From assembly GCA_023053575.1 (NCBI GenBank), contig JAKZAP010000013.1:2056001-2120000 (forward strand): a stretch of DNA of 64,000 bases, in the 5' to 3' direction. Made by a program: the position numbers and the translations under genes. Source of the DNA: Branchinecta lynchi (taxonomy: Eukaryota > Arthropoda > Branchiopoda > Anostraca > Branchinectidae). The notes under the pieces are model-generated. The model saw nothing but the letters and a program-made list of their open reading frames with translations, ran no database searches and was not told the DNA's origin. Below, piece by piece: positions 21,736 to 33,883 of this stretch (its first letter is position 1; each line of letters begins with the position of its first letter).

Positions 21736-23017
21736 CTTATAACAAGACCATATGCTTATATATTACCCATAACTCCCTTCTGATATTATAAGATTCAGTA
21801 ATCCCCGGCTTTTGCCATTGTTTCGTGTTGTACCGACGACTTTTTAGTTTTTTTGTGCCTAGCCGAGTTTGGAGAGTCACGAAACGCAAACGTCGCCGAA
21901 AGCATCAAGGTCCGGCAACTCTTTCACAGTTAAAGCACAACTCTTACTAGAAATGATGTATACCCTATGGAATGGATCAGAAAAAACGTTTTCCAAAATA
22001 CCATTGCTTTTGCACTGACGTGGATTGTGTAATTCTTAAACCCCTGAACAAACGCGCACCTGCCGACTTGTCAACTCTCAGAACAGCGAGCTGGTGGACA
22101 TGAGTCATAGCAGTGTGACTGCGACCTGGCCAGCTGACCGTGTTTGCGGACTTCCCGACCTCAAGAATGGCAAGTCGACACTTTTATCGATGACGGGTGC
22201 AAAATTGGCAAGTGCGCAGGTGGGCTAGTGCCTTATTGAGTAGAGCGGTAAATTGTATATATACATAAGAATTTCCACGTTTAACGAAATTCAGATTGAG
22301 ATTCATTAGAGACTTCGATCAGACGACTACTGTACAGTTCATAGCATTTGCCATATTGTTAAAGTGAGGATTATCTATGGATTAACGTCAACTTGGAATC
22401 GAGTGAGTTATAAGGATATTGATTAATAAAGTACATTGTAACCCTGGTTTGTTTAACTCTACACGCCCGAGGAGATAGACCCAGGAGCCTCTTCCACGCT
22501 ACCGAAGCCAGCACATACATCTTATCTATTACACTTTCCACCTGAAACTAGCGATTCTCTTGTTAGCGCTTGTCGATCATACCCAGCCTTCCTGCTCTCC
22601 AACGCGGAGACTGAGCGCAAAAGATTTGAAAACTAAATCTGCCTTGGTTTAGAAGTCGGAAAACTAGGCACAATTGAAAACAATACACAGAAGATTATCA
22701 CATCCTTATGTGTGAAAGAGTTGTCAGCGGACAAAGAAGATTTCGGCAAACTTTTCGCTGGGTAACGGGAAAACTTGGCAAGGCCAGAAAATCGCAAAAT
22801 ATCCGTAGTTACGAAACGAAACAATGGAGAAAGGTGGGAATTTTAGAAGCTTATAATTCCATCTGGGAGCTAAGTATATTATAAAAGGTAGAATAAGCAA
22901 GAGGGGTCCCTTATGGACATGCGAAGCTTCAAGTATTATTTAATTTCTGGAAAACACAGTAGACTATCAGGTCTACCTTCTGTTTTGGACTTTTAATGTT
23001 TTGCTTGGTTTTTGCAC
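21736..23017. other. Intronic; no gene or known repeat recognised
   Basis: Unremarkable sequence with short random ORFs. Confidence 0.4.
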
Positions 23018-23790
23018 TTTTTGGGATCCCAAAACGTAGGTGGAGGGATACCTATGACTTCGCAAAGATTGTCCGTCCGTGAGTTAGCCGATAACTCTCG
23101 AAAAAGTTGAGATATTTGTTCAAAGTTGATACAGGGATTCTTTGGACCAAAGTACAGCTCAAGTTCGTAGGTATGCTTCGTACCCTTATGTTTAGGGGTG
23201 GAGGAGGGGGTAAAGGGTAAGAAGTGATTCCATATCTGAAACTTATTTTCTCACCCGACAAATAGTTTGCCCAAATCGGAAAATTGTTAATAGTCAAACT
23301 TTCATCGGAAGGTGATTGGAGGATCGGCATACTAGGGTAAAACAGCATGCTGATTCCATTTCTGAACTTTATTTTCTTAGCGGGCCAGTAGTTCACCCGG
23401 AATCCGGCCGAAGCCGAAAATTAATAAAACTGAAAGTTACATCTGAAGTTGATTAGAGGTTTGACATGAGGTAAGGCGACGAGGTGAAATTATTTTTGAA
23501 CTCGTCTCTTTGCCAGAAAAGAAGTTCACGTGAAGTCTGGCCTAAATCGAAGTTCCGTAAGAAGTATTTTTATTCTGAGGTTGACTAAAGGTCCGATATC
23601 GGGGTAAAAATACATGCTGAATTCCTATCGGAAGTTTGTTTCTCACCGGTCAAGCAATTCGCCCAGAATCCGTCAAAAAAGGAAAATCGGTTGAGCCGAT
23701 GTTTAATTCCCAAGTTCATTAGAGCTTTGGTTTGAAGGTAAAAACGCATGCTCCACATCTGCGCTTAGTTTTCTCAACGGAGCAGTCTTT
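23018..23790 (+). mobile_element. Family A element, copy A5 (one end only)
   Basis: Left end TTTTTGGGATCCCAAAACGT then AGGTGGAGGGATACCTATGA; degenerate monomers with CCGGAATCCGGCC follow to about 23790. The CTTTGGTCTTGTT end is missing. Confidence 0.65.
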
Positions 23791-24189
23791 TTGCCATGTT
23801 TGGGGAATGGTGGAGGAGTGGAGTGGGGAGGTAGAAGGTTATTAAACCAGACATATAACAGGCACAATGAGTCGGGAAACACTTTATTCTGGCCTTGGGT
23901 GAACAGAGTATCCGGTTGAAGTTTACGAATTAACCTAATTATCAGATATACTTTTTGGTGAAAAGTATAGCCTAATAGAGCTCGAAAGGGTTCTGCAAGT
24001 TTATATGCAAGTTTCCGGATTCTGGAAATCTGTCAGGCACAGTCGTCTGTATTAGAAAGTTAAAAAATATCAACTTTTGGGAACCAAGGTGGCTTCAGTT
24101 TTGAAATATTGTGCGTCCAGCCGCCGTTTCGGGGAGTGGGAGGCTGGATAGAGACGACAAGCTCTAAGTTAAGAAGGTTCGCCATCCCT

Positions 24190-24705
24190 AAGGACGCAAT
24201 GCTAACTACGTATGTAACATACATCAGACCGAATATGCCTGTCCCGTATGGCACCCGATGCTGTCACAAGAACAGAGCTCGAGACTGGGGACTCTGCAGA
24301 AACGAGCCTGCAAAATCCTGTGTCATACGAGGACAGCGCCAAACAACTCCGAATCTCAACCCTCTCGGAGGGACGCCTCAGATCTAAGGTACATCGGGAC
24401 ATCCAACCGGCCTCTGCTTTAACTCCTAGCGGCAATACGTGTCGGGCCGAGAAATTAAAATGCTGCGACCCACTTCTCAAGAAACCACCGCAAGCACAGC
24501 CAGCGGTACAGCAGATCATTTGTGCCATACTTCGTTAAGCACCACAACCTGGAAGCAGAAAGCAAACAAGATCGTGACACAACAGTGGATAGAAACCAGT
24601 ATTGCTTATAATTTGTTTATTTCTTGCTTTTATTTAATGTTTTGACATCCCTGGCTATTTTAACAAATATTGGGAAAAATAAAATGATTCTGATTCTGAT
24701 AACAA
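24190..24705 (+). pseudogene. LINE C-terminal relic and 3' end with (ATTCTG)n tail
   Basis: Frameshifted coding remains: LETLQKRACKIL in one frame, then YEDSAKQLRISTLSEGRLR in another, matching the LQKRA...Y-x-x-x-L-x-x-L-x-x-L-x-x-R pattern after the RT domain in several LINE groups. The 3' end runs to AATAAAATGATTCTGATTCT at about 24698. Confidence 0.6.
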
Positions 24706-24726
24706 TAAAATCCCTAATTTAAATAT

Positions 24727-24800
24727 TGTTTGAGCCCAAGCTCACTTTGAAATTTTTAATGTTTCAAAGTCAGCTTGGGCTCAAAGAATATTTATCTACG
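24727..24800. repeat. Family P palindrome fragment
   Basis: TTTGAGCCCAAGCTCACTTTG and AAAGTCAGCTTGGGCTCAAA form a near-perfect hairpin around TTTTTAATG. Both arms are the outer end of family P. Confidence 0.7.
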
Positions 24801-25115
24801 AAGTACGGAACTTTCACAGCCCAGACATGCGAATCATAGCTGACGTATCCGTTGTAAACATTGTTTGAATTAATCCATAATTTCTCGTGGAAAGTAATGG
24901 TATTTTTGAAAACGATATTTCTGAGCCATTTTATCATGAAAAGATCATATAGATGGCACTTTACACAAGGGACTTGTACCGTGACCAATAACATTATTAA
25001 TTTCCGTGACATGGGGATGTGAACTGGTTAGGTGAATTTGCCTTCAGGCGGGATCGCTGTTCCTATGGCCGGCTTCTACCAGACTATTGTAGTGGTTTGC
25101 GAACTCTGTTCACAA

Positions 25116-25191
25116 GCCCCTTGGTAGCTCAGTTGGTAGAGCGTCTGTCTTGTAAACAGAGGGCCTGGGTTCAAATCCCGGCTGAGGAGCA
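25116..25191 (+). tRNA. tRNA-Thr (anticodon TGT), atypical acceptor arm
   Basis: Cloverleaf is clear. The D arm is GCTC/GAGC. The anticodon stem TCTGT/ACAGA encloses loop CTTGTAA, giving anticodon TGT (Thr). The T arm CTGGG/CCCGG encloses TTCAAAT. The internal A box TAGCTCAGTTGG (25125-25136) and B box GGTTCAAATCC (25168-25178) are good matches. The acceptor is odd: nine bases, GCCCCTTGG, face CTGAGGAGC, pairing throughout except one C-A at position 3 and two G-T pairs, two base pairs longer than the standard seven. It could be a functional variant, a pseudogene, or the head of a tRNA-derived SINE. It lies in the first peroxidase intron, same strand. Confidence 0.65.
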
Positions 25192-25196
25192 TTTTT
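25192..25196 (+). terminator. Pol III T5 terminator of the tRNA-like gene
   Basis: TTTTT follows the discriminator base directly, which supports a transcribable tRNA gene rather than random similarity. Confidence 0.6.
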
Positions 25197-25333
25197 GTCT
25201 ATCAGTTCACTACTTATAAAATGAAAAGATCATTTTCTAATGAGTTGTGCTTGAATGTATGTGCGGTGTTTTTCAGTGTTGATGGCACCTCCTTGGAAAG
25301 AAAATAAAGCTGACATCAAGATATATAGAGATA

Positions 25334-25709
25334 AGCCAAGCAGAAACAGCGTATTTTGAGGCCCTCTTTGAACATAATCAGTCCCTCCATCTTTTCCTGG
25401 ACGCTATTCTACCCAGGAAAGTGCCTATTCGGCATATCACTAGCGGAAGTGCTTTTTAAGATAGCAGAGAATCGTCCGAAACAATTCCCTAGCAACTCCC
25501 CATCCGATGGAAGCGTCAACAGTTTGCATCTAAGCAGAAAATAGTCTATCCTTAGATTCGTCTTGTAAAAGGGACAGGAATGTTGACTGGGGCAACAGGA
25601 ATGATTCCACCGAGCTAAAATAACACACTTCTAAATAGTTCACCCGCGTCTTGATTGAAATCCTAAGTAGGGTCAAGGAAGGGCCTCAGAATACGCTGCC
25701 TCTGCTTTA
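25334..25709. mobile_element. Inverted-repeat element (MITE-like)
   Basis: Ends are AAGCAGAAACAGCGTATTTT (left) and, inverted, AAAGCAGAGGCAGCGTATTC (right), each followed by TGAGGCCCT. Relatives of this end occur at 12833-12870. No coding; abuts A6. Confidence 0.6.
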
Positions 25710-25711
25710 AC

Positions 25712-26772
25712 AACAAGACCAAAGGTTTCGATGGGATCCCAAAAATCTAATATTTGATCCAGACAATTGGGTCTTGTCTTCGCCAGATCCAGTCTTCGCC
25801 AGGCTAATCATCAGAGAGAACCAAGTTAAGATATACCTCTATAAGCCATATCTATTTTGAGGATACTGACCGAAACTTCCTGCTTTACTTCTGCCAAATT
25901 TCCGGTTTTGCCCGAATACCGAGAGCGAACTACTAGTCGAATGCAGCGGATCTCTTTATCCCAGTAAAGAACATATCATCAACTTTAAATAAAACTTTCA
26001 AACTTTCCGGTCAAAACCGGATTCCGGACTAATTATATGTCTGGGTAAAAATTGTTTGTCATACACAGACTCAGCGTCTCTTCTTACCCCTAAATCTATC
26101 ATCTACTCAACTTGAAATAAAACTTTCGCTTTTAACAAACTTTCCGGTTTTGGCCGGATTCCTGCCGAACTTGTTGTCCGGTGAGAAAATGGTTTTCACC
26201 ATCGTATTCAGCATGTCTTCTTACCCCTAAATCGAACATTTAATCAACTTCAGATGAAACTTTTACTTTTAACCAACTTTCCGGTTTTTGCCGGATTCCG
26301 GACGAACTAATTGTCCGGCCAAAAAATTGTTTTCACCATCGTGTTCAGCATGTCTCGTTACCCCTGAAGCAAACATTTAATCAACTTCAAATGACACTTC
26401 TACTTTCACGAAACTTTCCGGTTTTTGCCGGATTCCGGACGAACTACTTGCCCGACAAGAAAATAGTTTTCACCATCGTACTCAGAATATCTTCTTACTC
26501 CATAATTGACTATCACATTAGCTGTTTAACAATATTTTGTTTGTCCCTTAATTTGAAACCCCTCCCCCACGCTCAAATATAGGGCTACATAGCCCATCTT
26601 CGAACTTGACCTGTACTTTGACCCAAAAGATTCTCCCACCAAGTTTCATCAAAATATCTCAATCCCTTCGAGTATTATCGTGCGGACAGCCGGACAGACG
26701 GACAGAAGGACAGACGGACAACTTTTGCGATGTCATAGGTATCCCTCCACTTACGTTTTGGGATCCCAAAAA
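25712..26772 (-). mobile_element. Family A element, copy A6
   Basis: Complete: AACAAGACCAAAGGTTTCGA then GATGGGATCCCAAAAAT on the left, four to five monomers, GACAGACGGACAGAAGGACA, and CTTACGTTTTGGGATCCCAA on the right. Confidence 0.8.
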
Positions 26773-27009
26773 TTGTCTCTGTAAATCGTGATAGGAGCAT
26801 GCTTTTCCTTCCATGAAATTGCCATTAACACGTGCAAAAAAACACACACATATGGCACATACATTCACTTCAACATTCATTTCATTCGTGTTGCTGTTTG
26901 CAAGAATCGCAAGTCGTTATTCCTCTTGCTCAACACCTGGATGCGGTTCGTCGACGAGGGACTCTTAATACCCTTCTACGAGCAAAATGGGTCATCGCTG
27001 AATAATCCG
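26773..27009. other. Dispersed repeat (see 12741) and unrecognised open stretch
   Basis: 26770-26850 matches 12741-12816 in opposite orientation. Downstream, an acceptor-like TTGCTGTTTGCAAG (26905) opens a frame with WMRFVDEGLLIPFYEQNG; no family was recognised. Confidence 0.35.
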
Positions 27010-27201
27010 TACCGAAATTTCCCGCCTGAAGTCGACCCGGACAAAATAAAACGGCTTTCAACCCGATTCTGGATTAGTTTCTTCCTCGGTCGAGGCAGAA
27101 ATTCCGGTCTATCCGAATAAGAAACTAACCTGACATCGAGTTGAAAGATGCTTCATTCTGTCTGGTTCGATTTCAGGCGGGAAATTCCGTTACGGGAATC
27201 A
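27010..27201. mobile_element. Short palindromic MITE-like element
   Basis: GAAATTTCCCGCCTGAAGTC at the left is mirrored by TTTCAGGCGGGAAATTCC at the right, and the similarity continues for about 75 bp per arm, meeting at TTAGTTTCTT / AAGAAACTAA. No ORF. Confidence 0.65.
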
Positions 27202-28103
27202 GTAATGTAGTAGGCCATCTTTGATCTGTAAATATCAGCATACGAAAGTGCTTGCTACGTCGAACATGTTTCATGCCTGAAATTTTGGCTCATATTGATG
27301 GTGAAGGACCACGACTTTGCATTCGTTTGTTTATTCTGATAGGCTATTTTCCGCAACGTCCCGTTCAAATCCCCTTCTCCTCTCACACCCAGCTCATTTC
27401 CTTATTGCAATCTTACCAGAAGATTCCCCCATAGGATATCGTTCCGTCCGATTTAACACCAAGCAGCTCAGCAGCTCCCTTGAATCCGATGTTCATCACA
27501 AATTGCCTTTCTTCACCGATTCAGAGTTACAGTTCCCCAGTTCCCCCTGGTTGTCCCTTTACAACCTCATATCGTCCATGTCCTTGTTTGATGCCCTGTA
27601 AATGAAACGAGGTGTATCAGGCCGCAGGGGTACGACACTCCTAAATGTAGGTGACAAAGTCTTCGTTTCGCCAAAACGAAGAGGCAGATAAAAGTAGAGA
27701 TAAGAGGAGTGGTTACAATTCAGATCCCGACAATTGTTTTATCTGTTAAAATCTGCACCAACAAGCTAAACTAATAAACTAAAAACAGAATATTCAAAGT
27801 TGCATGTTTTAGGGATTTCCGTCAGTTATACTGGCGTCTAAGATCACACATAAACCTACTGAAAAGAGTTTATAGGAACAACGCTAGAAGGGATTTATCA
27901 TTATGTAATGTTATTGCACTGTATATGGTCCTTCGGGCTGATAATTTATTGTTATGTGATAGATTGCAATTTGTAAGGTTTTTTGGGTAGTCTTAATTTG
28001 ATAGTTACCGCGATAAAAAAAAAATAAAAGGTAATAAACTAAAAAGCTTACACTCACTTTGCCTTCACTCTAAGGTTAATCCTGTCGCTTAGAGATAATA
28101 AGA
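27202..28103. other. Intronic; no gene recognised
   Basis: Short ORFs without recognised motifs; AT-rich from 27700. Confidence 0.35.
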
Positions 28104-28530
28104 TTGAATAAGTATAATATAAGTAATATAAGTAAAGGTCCGCCTTTTCAAGACTTATTGTTACCAATTTTTTGCTCTTGGCCTGTGTCCGCTTTGCAAG
28201 TTGTTTACATCGCAGGTTTTCGGAAATTTTTCCGTTTGTCTAGGCGATGCAGTGTCAGTGGTGCAATGGTAGAGAAAAGAGTTGCTACCCTGAAGGAGCT
28301 GCGCCGCAAAGCCAATGTTGCTATGTTTTGCCGGTTAAAAGACTGTGATTATGATTTGGTGGCTTTTGCTGCCCTACTCATTTTCTATGCGCTACCCGTA
28401 TGGAAGGGTATCCTCCTGGATATCTTTTGCATGGGGTAGATTTCTATTGTATTTTTGTTCAGTGTCTGTTTTAATGTATGTTTGTTTGTTGTTGTTATGG
28501 TCTTATGGACTGAAATAAAGTAGAAATAAA
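28104..28530 (+). pseudogene. LINE C-terminal relic with 3' UTR
   Basis: An open frame to TAG at 28437 ends with FRKFFRLSRRCSVSGAMVEK, then LKELRRKANVAMFCRLKD. This resembles the post-RT region of CR1/Jockey-like LINEs, where a basic R-x-S-x-S-x-x-F-V run precedes an L-R-K-x-x-x-x-F-x-x-R-L motif. A T/G-rich UTR follows to GAAATAAAGTAGAAATAAAC. Truncated copy; clade not determined. Confidence 0.5.
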
Positions 28531-29724
28531 CGTTCATGGAATCTGCGAAGGAATCTGACGAAGACAGGAAAGTTCCAAGACCCGAGAATTCAAATAAATA
28601 CTCACCTGTTGTAGCCTATCCTATTGAACCCTTTGATCTTGTTTCCTATGGCAGAAAAAATATGTGAACACTACATACTCCAGTGATTTCTATCTACACA
28701 CTTTATCAGCAGCCGATGAACTAAACATAACAGAATGACTTAGCCAAACTTCTAAAAATCTATTTCTGTGCTCCACTGCCAGCCTGGGGACACGTCCTAA
28801 CCTTTCCTTACTTATAAAACATCCCGCACCAGTTGTCTTAACTAGCCACCTGTCATCAAATAGGCATGTATCAAACACATGTATGTATTTGCTTTAAGAG
28901 CCAAGGGCAAATATCAAGTACAGTACCTTAAAACTAAAACCTCCTGTATGCACCTATCCTATGGGCTATATAGGTACCCTGAGGAATCTAGCCACGTGTT
29001 TAATATTACCGAAACAACTTTCCTCCATGGCGCTACACACCCACTCTTCATCAGCAACATTCCCCCCAGATATTTTTTAATATTCAATGAATTCAGTTCA
29101 TTTTGGTTTAAACATTCCTTAAACAAAACAACAAAAATAACGCTCCCAAGAAGGGCACAACCGTGTCTTGTGCGGGAGTGCATAACTTTTAATCACCTAT
29201 TACAAACGATGACACACATTGCTCGTCTTAACCTTATATCAAGTGCACTTACGCTTTCGCATTGAGTATTGACACATCAAGTCATTTAGGCTCCCATTCA
29301 TAAGGACCGGACCGAACCTTAGCTCTTCTAGCGTACCGCATTTTCTGTTCAAGTCGCAGACTTGACTGCCTTATAACTAAATCCCTTATTTTCTCCCTTT
29401 AACCGCTTTGAAGCAGACCTCCTCCATCTAATCTCTTTGATCTTTGCATACATGTTAGGGACATAAAATTGAGAGTCCTAGATGCTTTTGTAATTGTTGG
29501 ACTTACTTGTCGAAAAGTGAGATGCCATTACGAAAAGAGAAATACTTCTATCTGGAAAGGTGGGGGTGGAAGAAGGGATCCAATGACTTCCATGCTTCTG
29601 GAACGCTCATGGCAACTGCAAAAATAAGCCCTGGAGAGGGGAGGGTAATCATAATCAAGGGCCGTGATGAAACCAAGGAAGCGGGTCCTAACTTTCGGAT
29701 GGTGTCTTATTTCAAAATGTAATT
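28531..29724. other. Intronic; no gene recognised
   Basis: Open frames occur on both strands at 28690-29265 (up to 128 codons) with no recognised domain. Opposed open frames over the same bases argue against both. Confidence 0.35.
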
Positions 29725-30765
29725 AGAGCGCTTAGGACACGTGCTGTTACCAACTGCCAAGTTTCACATGGATCAGATCACGCGTTCGGGTGTTGTGCAT
29801 TCACAAGACTTTGGCGTCCCCCATCCAACTCAATCCACAGTGGCCGTATCCAAGCTTCTCCTGTAAATGGAACACGTGCCAACTTTGGGCTCCATTCCGG
29901 TCGAATCATTTGTTCGAGAGTTGTGCATGTCACAAGATTTACGTGATCTGCCCATCCGCTGCCCCTAGCATGCCCGAATCCAGCCCTGGTCAGTAAACAT
30001 AATATCTAGGTCTCCTGAAGGTAGCCTACTCGGCACGAAGGCCTGTCTCGATCCCAGTATTTTAAGACGCAGCGGCGGGATTTCCGGGATCCCCTCTAGC
30101 TACCCTCGAAGTTGACAGATCCGGTCTGGACCTGATAAGGAAACGTGAAGGACACGTACACTTGCCCTATCCCATCCAAATCGGATCACTCGTTCGAGTT
30201 TATGCATGCCACAAGATTTCCTAGATCCTCTCTCTAACTCCCTCCACAGTTTGCTGACCTAGTCTGGACTTCTAAAACGGAACATCTAGGACTTGAGCTA
30301 TGAGTGACTGTCGAGATCCATCTGGGCGGATAAATCATTCGAGAGCTGTGTCTGGCGAAGGATTTTCAACTCCCGTCCAGACTTCCCGGGTCCAATCCGC
30401 GTCACTAAATATCTAGGAGGTATTTTGTCCTGCCCGCCAAATTCCGTCCCGATTGCGCCGCGCTAAGCGTGCCACAGGATTTCCGGTACCCCCCTCCGAC
30501 TTTCCCTTTAGTTCACACCCACAAATGAAGCATCTAGGGTATGTGCCCTTACGAACTACGAAGTCCGAGAGATATTGTGCCACGATATTCGTGTTTCCTC
30601 CTCCCTCACGGCCCCTCGGATTGACAGTTCCAAAGATCCTAATCCTCAGATCCTAATCCTCAGATCCTAATCCCCAGATCCTAATGCATGGCATGTTTCC
30701 TCCTCCTAGTCCATCTAGAAGTATCCCAGCGCTGACCGAAAGACTGACCGTCGGAAAAGCGTTCG
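29725..30765 (+). mobile_element. Family B-related degenerate copy
   Basis: Recurring modules GCCAAGTTTCACATGGATC, GTTCGAGAGTTGTGCATG and CACAAGATTT match the B layout at lower identity. It ends with GACCGAAAGACTGACCGTCGG. A four-copy CAGATCCTAATCCT repeat lies at 30640-30685. Confidence 0.45.
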
Positions 30766-31230
30766 ATAATGCTTATTTGACTGTAATCATGATTTATGAA
30801 AAATACAAGTGCATAATGTCTTAAATATTTGTGATAACCAGCGTAATATCACGTGGATGAAAACTCGTCTAGGGGAAAGCGCAGTTCTCGGAAGGGCTGA
30901 CTTGGTTATTGACGAGTGTCAGCAGAAATTATCTATGGTTTGATTCGGAAGCGATCCATTTCGTTCTCTGTTTCCGACACATGTCCACTTTCGCGACGGA
31001 CCCCTGCTTTTTCCTTGGCTTCTTTCTTCGATTCACCACGGAGTCCCGAGAGTATCCTACTGAGTATTCTTGTAAGAGAAACCACATTCTATGGAGGGAT
31101 TTTGTCGACGTAAGGGGAAATATCCGGGAGAAACCGGAACATTATGTGTCACTTGACGGTGTTGTTGTAATGACAAAAGGGGGAGTTACTTTGATGTACG
31201 CCAGGGTCATACCTCTTGGTGCATCTGAGG

Positions 31231-31918
31231 CAGGGTTCCCGGGTGGCTAAAATACCAGCCGGTTAATACCGTCTAAAAGGTGATTTCTGCCGGTATGGTT
31301 AAAATCAAGTGACATGAATAAAATCAAATTTCTAACCGCTACTATGTGATTTTGGTAGCACTTGCTATTTTGAGACTGTCAGACTTCTTTCATGTATTAA
31401 AGAATCCTAGAAGAACTAAGAAAAAGCGTAATTAACTGATCCCAGCTATCTCGTATGTAGAGTACTTCTTTATTCGAAAATAATCTGTAAAACTTCTTTG
31501 TTGCATTTCTCAAAGAAAAAAATGCCTCGTTGCACTGTTATCACTCAAACGAAATCAACATGTACAACAAAACGCCTCCTCTGTTTCTAATAGCGTCCTC
31601 GCTTTAATATAACACGGTACGAACTCTCGGTGTAAATAAACCACAGGAATCAACGTGACCTGATGATGAGTCATCTTGTCAACCCCAAACCGGTTTTCTG
31701 GACTGGAGTAGGCGAGATAATTAGTCCGGGAATCAACCCTGGTTGAAAACTAGTCGGAAAACAACGAAGAAACAACAGTAAAGATTGATACGTAGAAAAG
31801 ATCGGTGCTATTTGATTTTAGCTAGTTTTAGCCGGCAAAAATCGTTTTTATTAATAAAAGCCGATTAAAACCGCCGATATGGTAAAAATCAATTTTAGCC
31901 GGCAAAAACGGAACCCTG
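31231..31918. mobile_element. hAT-type non-autonomous element
   Basis: Perfect CAGGGTTCC / GGAACCCTG ends and a perfect 8-bp duplication ATCTGAGG (31223-31230, 31919-31926). Subterminal GGCTAAAAT and TTTTAGCCGG blocks recur inside. The 688-bp body has no transposase. Confidence 0.9.
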
Positions 31919-32027
31919 ATCTGAGGACTTGTAACTTGTTTGTTGGAAAAGCATTAAAAAGAATAGAACAGGTGAATTTTTGGGATGCCTTGTTTAGGTT
32001 GATCATTCATTGGTGTCATTGGAATAA

Positions 32028-32990
32028 AACAAGACCAAAGGTTTCGATGGGATCCCAAAAATTTAATGTTTGATCCAGACAATTTGGTCTTGTATGATCC
32101 GGTCTTCGCCAGACTCCTTGAACATTTGTAATATTGAGATTTAGAAACAGAAGAAGGTCAATGGCACATCTGAGAAAATCAAGTTCAGATATGGGTTCAG
32201 CATGTGTGTATTTACCCCTAGGCTATACGTCAAATCTACGTTGACCAAATTGGTCGAATCTTCCTGCATTACTTCTGCCAATTCTCCGGTTTTGACCGGA
32301 TTCCGAGCGAACTACTTGTCCGGCAAAAATTAAAGCTCAAGAACGAATTCAGTGTAACACCTTACCCCTATATACAACATCTAATCAACTTCAGATAAAA
32401 CTTTTTCCGGTTTCAGCCGGATTCCGGGCGAACCTTATGTTCGGGTAGAAAATTACTGTTAAAAGCGGATTAGTAAGTCTTCTTACCCCTAAATCGAACA
32501 TCTAATCAACTTTAGGTATAACTTTTACTTTTAACAAATATTCAGGTTTCGGACGGATTCCGGGCGAACTGATTTTCATCCAAATATTCAGCAGTTCTTC
32601 TTACCCATAAATCGAACACCTAATCAATTTTATATACAACTTTTACTTTTAACAAACTTTCCGGTTTTGGCCGGATTCCAGGCGAACTACTTGTCCGTCG
32701 AGAAAATGGTTTTCATATTCGTGTTCAGCATGTCTTTTTAAATCTAAATACACTATCTCATTAAAACAAGTTTATTCGAACCTTAATTTAAACCCCTCCC
32801 TCACCCCTAATTGTTGAGCTACAGAGCCCATCTACGAGTTCAACCTTTCCCTTGACCCAACGAGTCCTCGCACCAAGTTTCGTCAAACATCTCGTTCCCT
32901 TCCAGAGTTATCGTGCTTACAGACGGACAGACGGACAACTTTTACGAAGTCATAGGTATCCCTCCACTTACGTTTTAAGATCCCAAAAAT
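32028..32990 (-). mobile_element. Family A element, copy A7
   Basis: Complete: AACAAGACCAAAGGTTTCGA on the left; CCACTTACGTTTTAAGATCC on the right, where the palindrome is mutated from GGGATCCC to AAGATCCC. Four monomers with TCCGGTTTT.GCCGGATTCC lie between. Confidence 0.8.
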
Positions 32991-33883
32991 AAATAAATTG
33001 AATATAATGCTGATAAAGGCTTTCACTCATTTTACTTAATTACGGTAATATGTAATGCGTGTGCAGACCTATATGCTAACAAATTTTATACTCTGGTTTG
33101 GCTCAGTAACGTCAGTGAGTTGGCTAATAAGTAGTTGAATAAGTCTCACCTGTAAAAAATAAAATTAATTTCTGCTGGGGTAATGAGTACGACGATTTGA
33201 CAGTACGGTCTCTGGTGAAAAATGTAATGGGTGGTCACTTCAAACTTCGAACACACGGCTATGGAATCATTCATAGAGTCATTATGAAGTTGGAACATTG
33301 TTATGGCTGGAAGCCATTTAACATATTTTATCATTTCCAAGCGAGTGGAACTTAAGGTCAGGCTCGCCGGTCTCCAGAGGATTTCCACACTATCCACCAG
33401 GTCCCAGTGATCCCATTCAAGACCTAGCCTTATCCACCACCCTCGAAACCACATCAAACATCAAATATGAAACAAGATTAAATAGTTCGAGACACGAGAA
33501 AAAAAAATATCTGATATAGAAAAAGGATTGGTAGTAATCACGGGATGATATCTATTCCCACCAAATTAAATAAGAAAAAAACTAATATGTAGACGAAACT
33601 GACAAAGTAAACCGAGTAATCACGGAAGGTAACATAATATGTAACACAATATGCCGAGTAATCATGGGACGTTCACTTTTATCTGCCGGTAAATATTTGT
33701 TCACTTTATTTAAACGCAAACAAATGTTTACACATTTGTAGGTGTTTAAATAAACTGTAAACTAACTTCATCCTAAGAGACTGGACTATTCATGACAGTA
33801 TTTATTCAAACAGGCTAAGAAAGGAAGTAAGTACAAACATTCAGTACGCAAATGAAACAGAAAAAACTGTCAAAAAAAACGTT
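32991..33883. other. Intronic; repeat fragment shared with 56187-56295
   Basis: 33345-33455 (GGTCAGGCTCGCCGGTCTCC, then TATCCACCAGGTCCCAGTGA) matches 56187-56295 in the same orientation. The rest is AT-rich and empty. Confidence 0.45.

Noticed and set aside
28690..29265. 128-codon ORF on the plus strand and opposed minus ORFs
   Set aside because: Openness on both strands with no recognised motif and no splice context; not listed as a gene.
30453..30656. 67-codon ORF at 30453-30656
   Set aside because: Lies inside a degenerate family B copy; translation of C-rich repeat modules.
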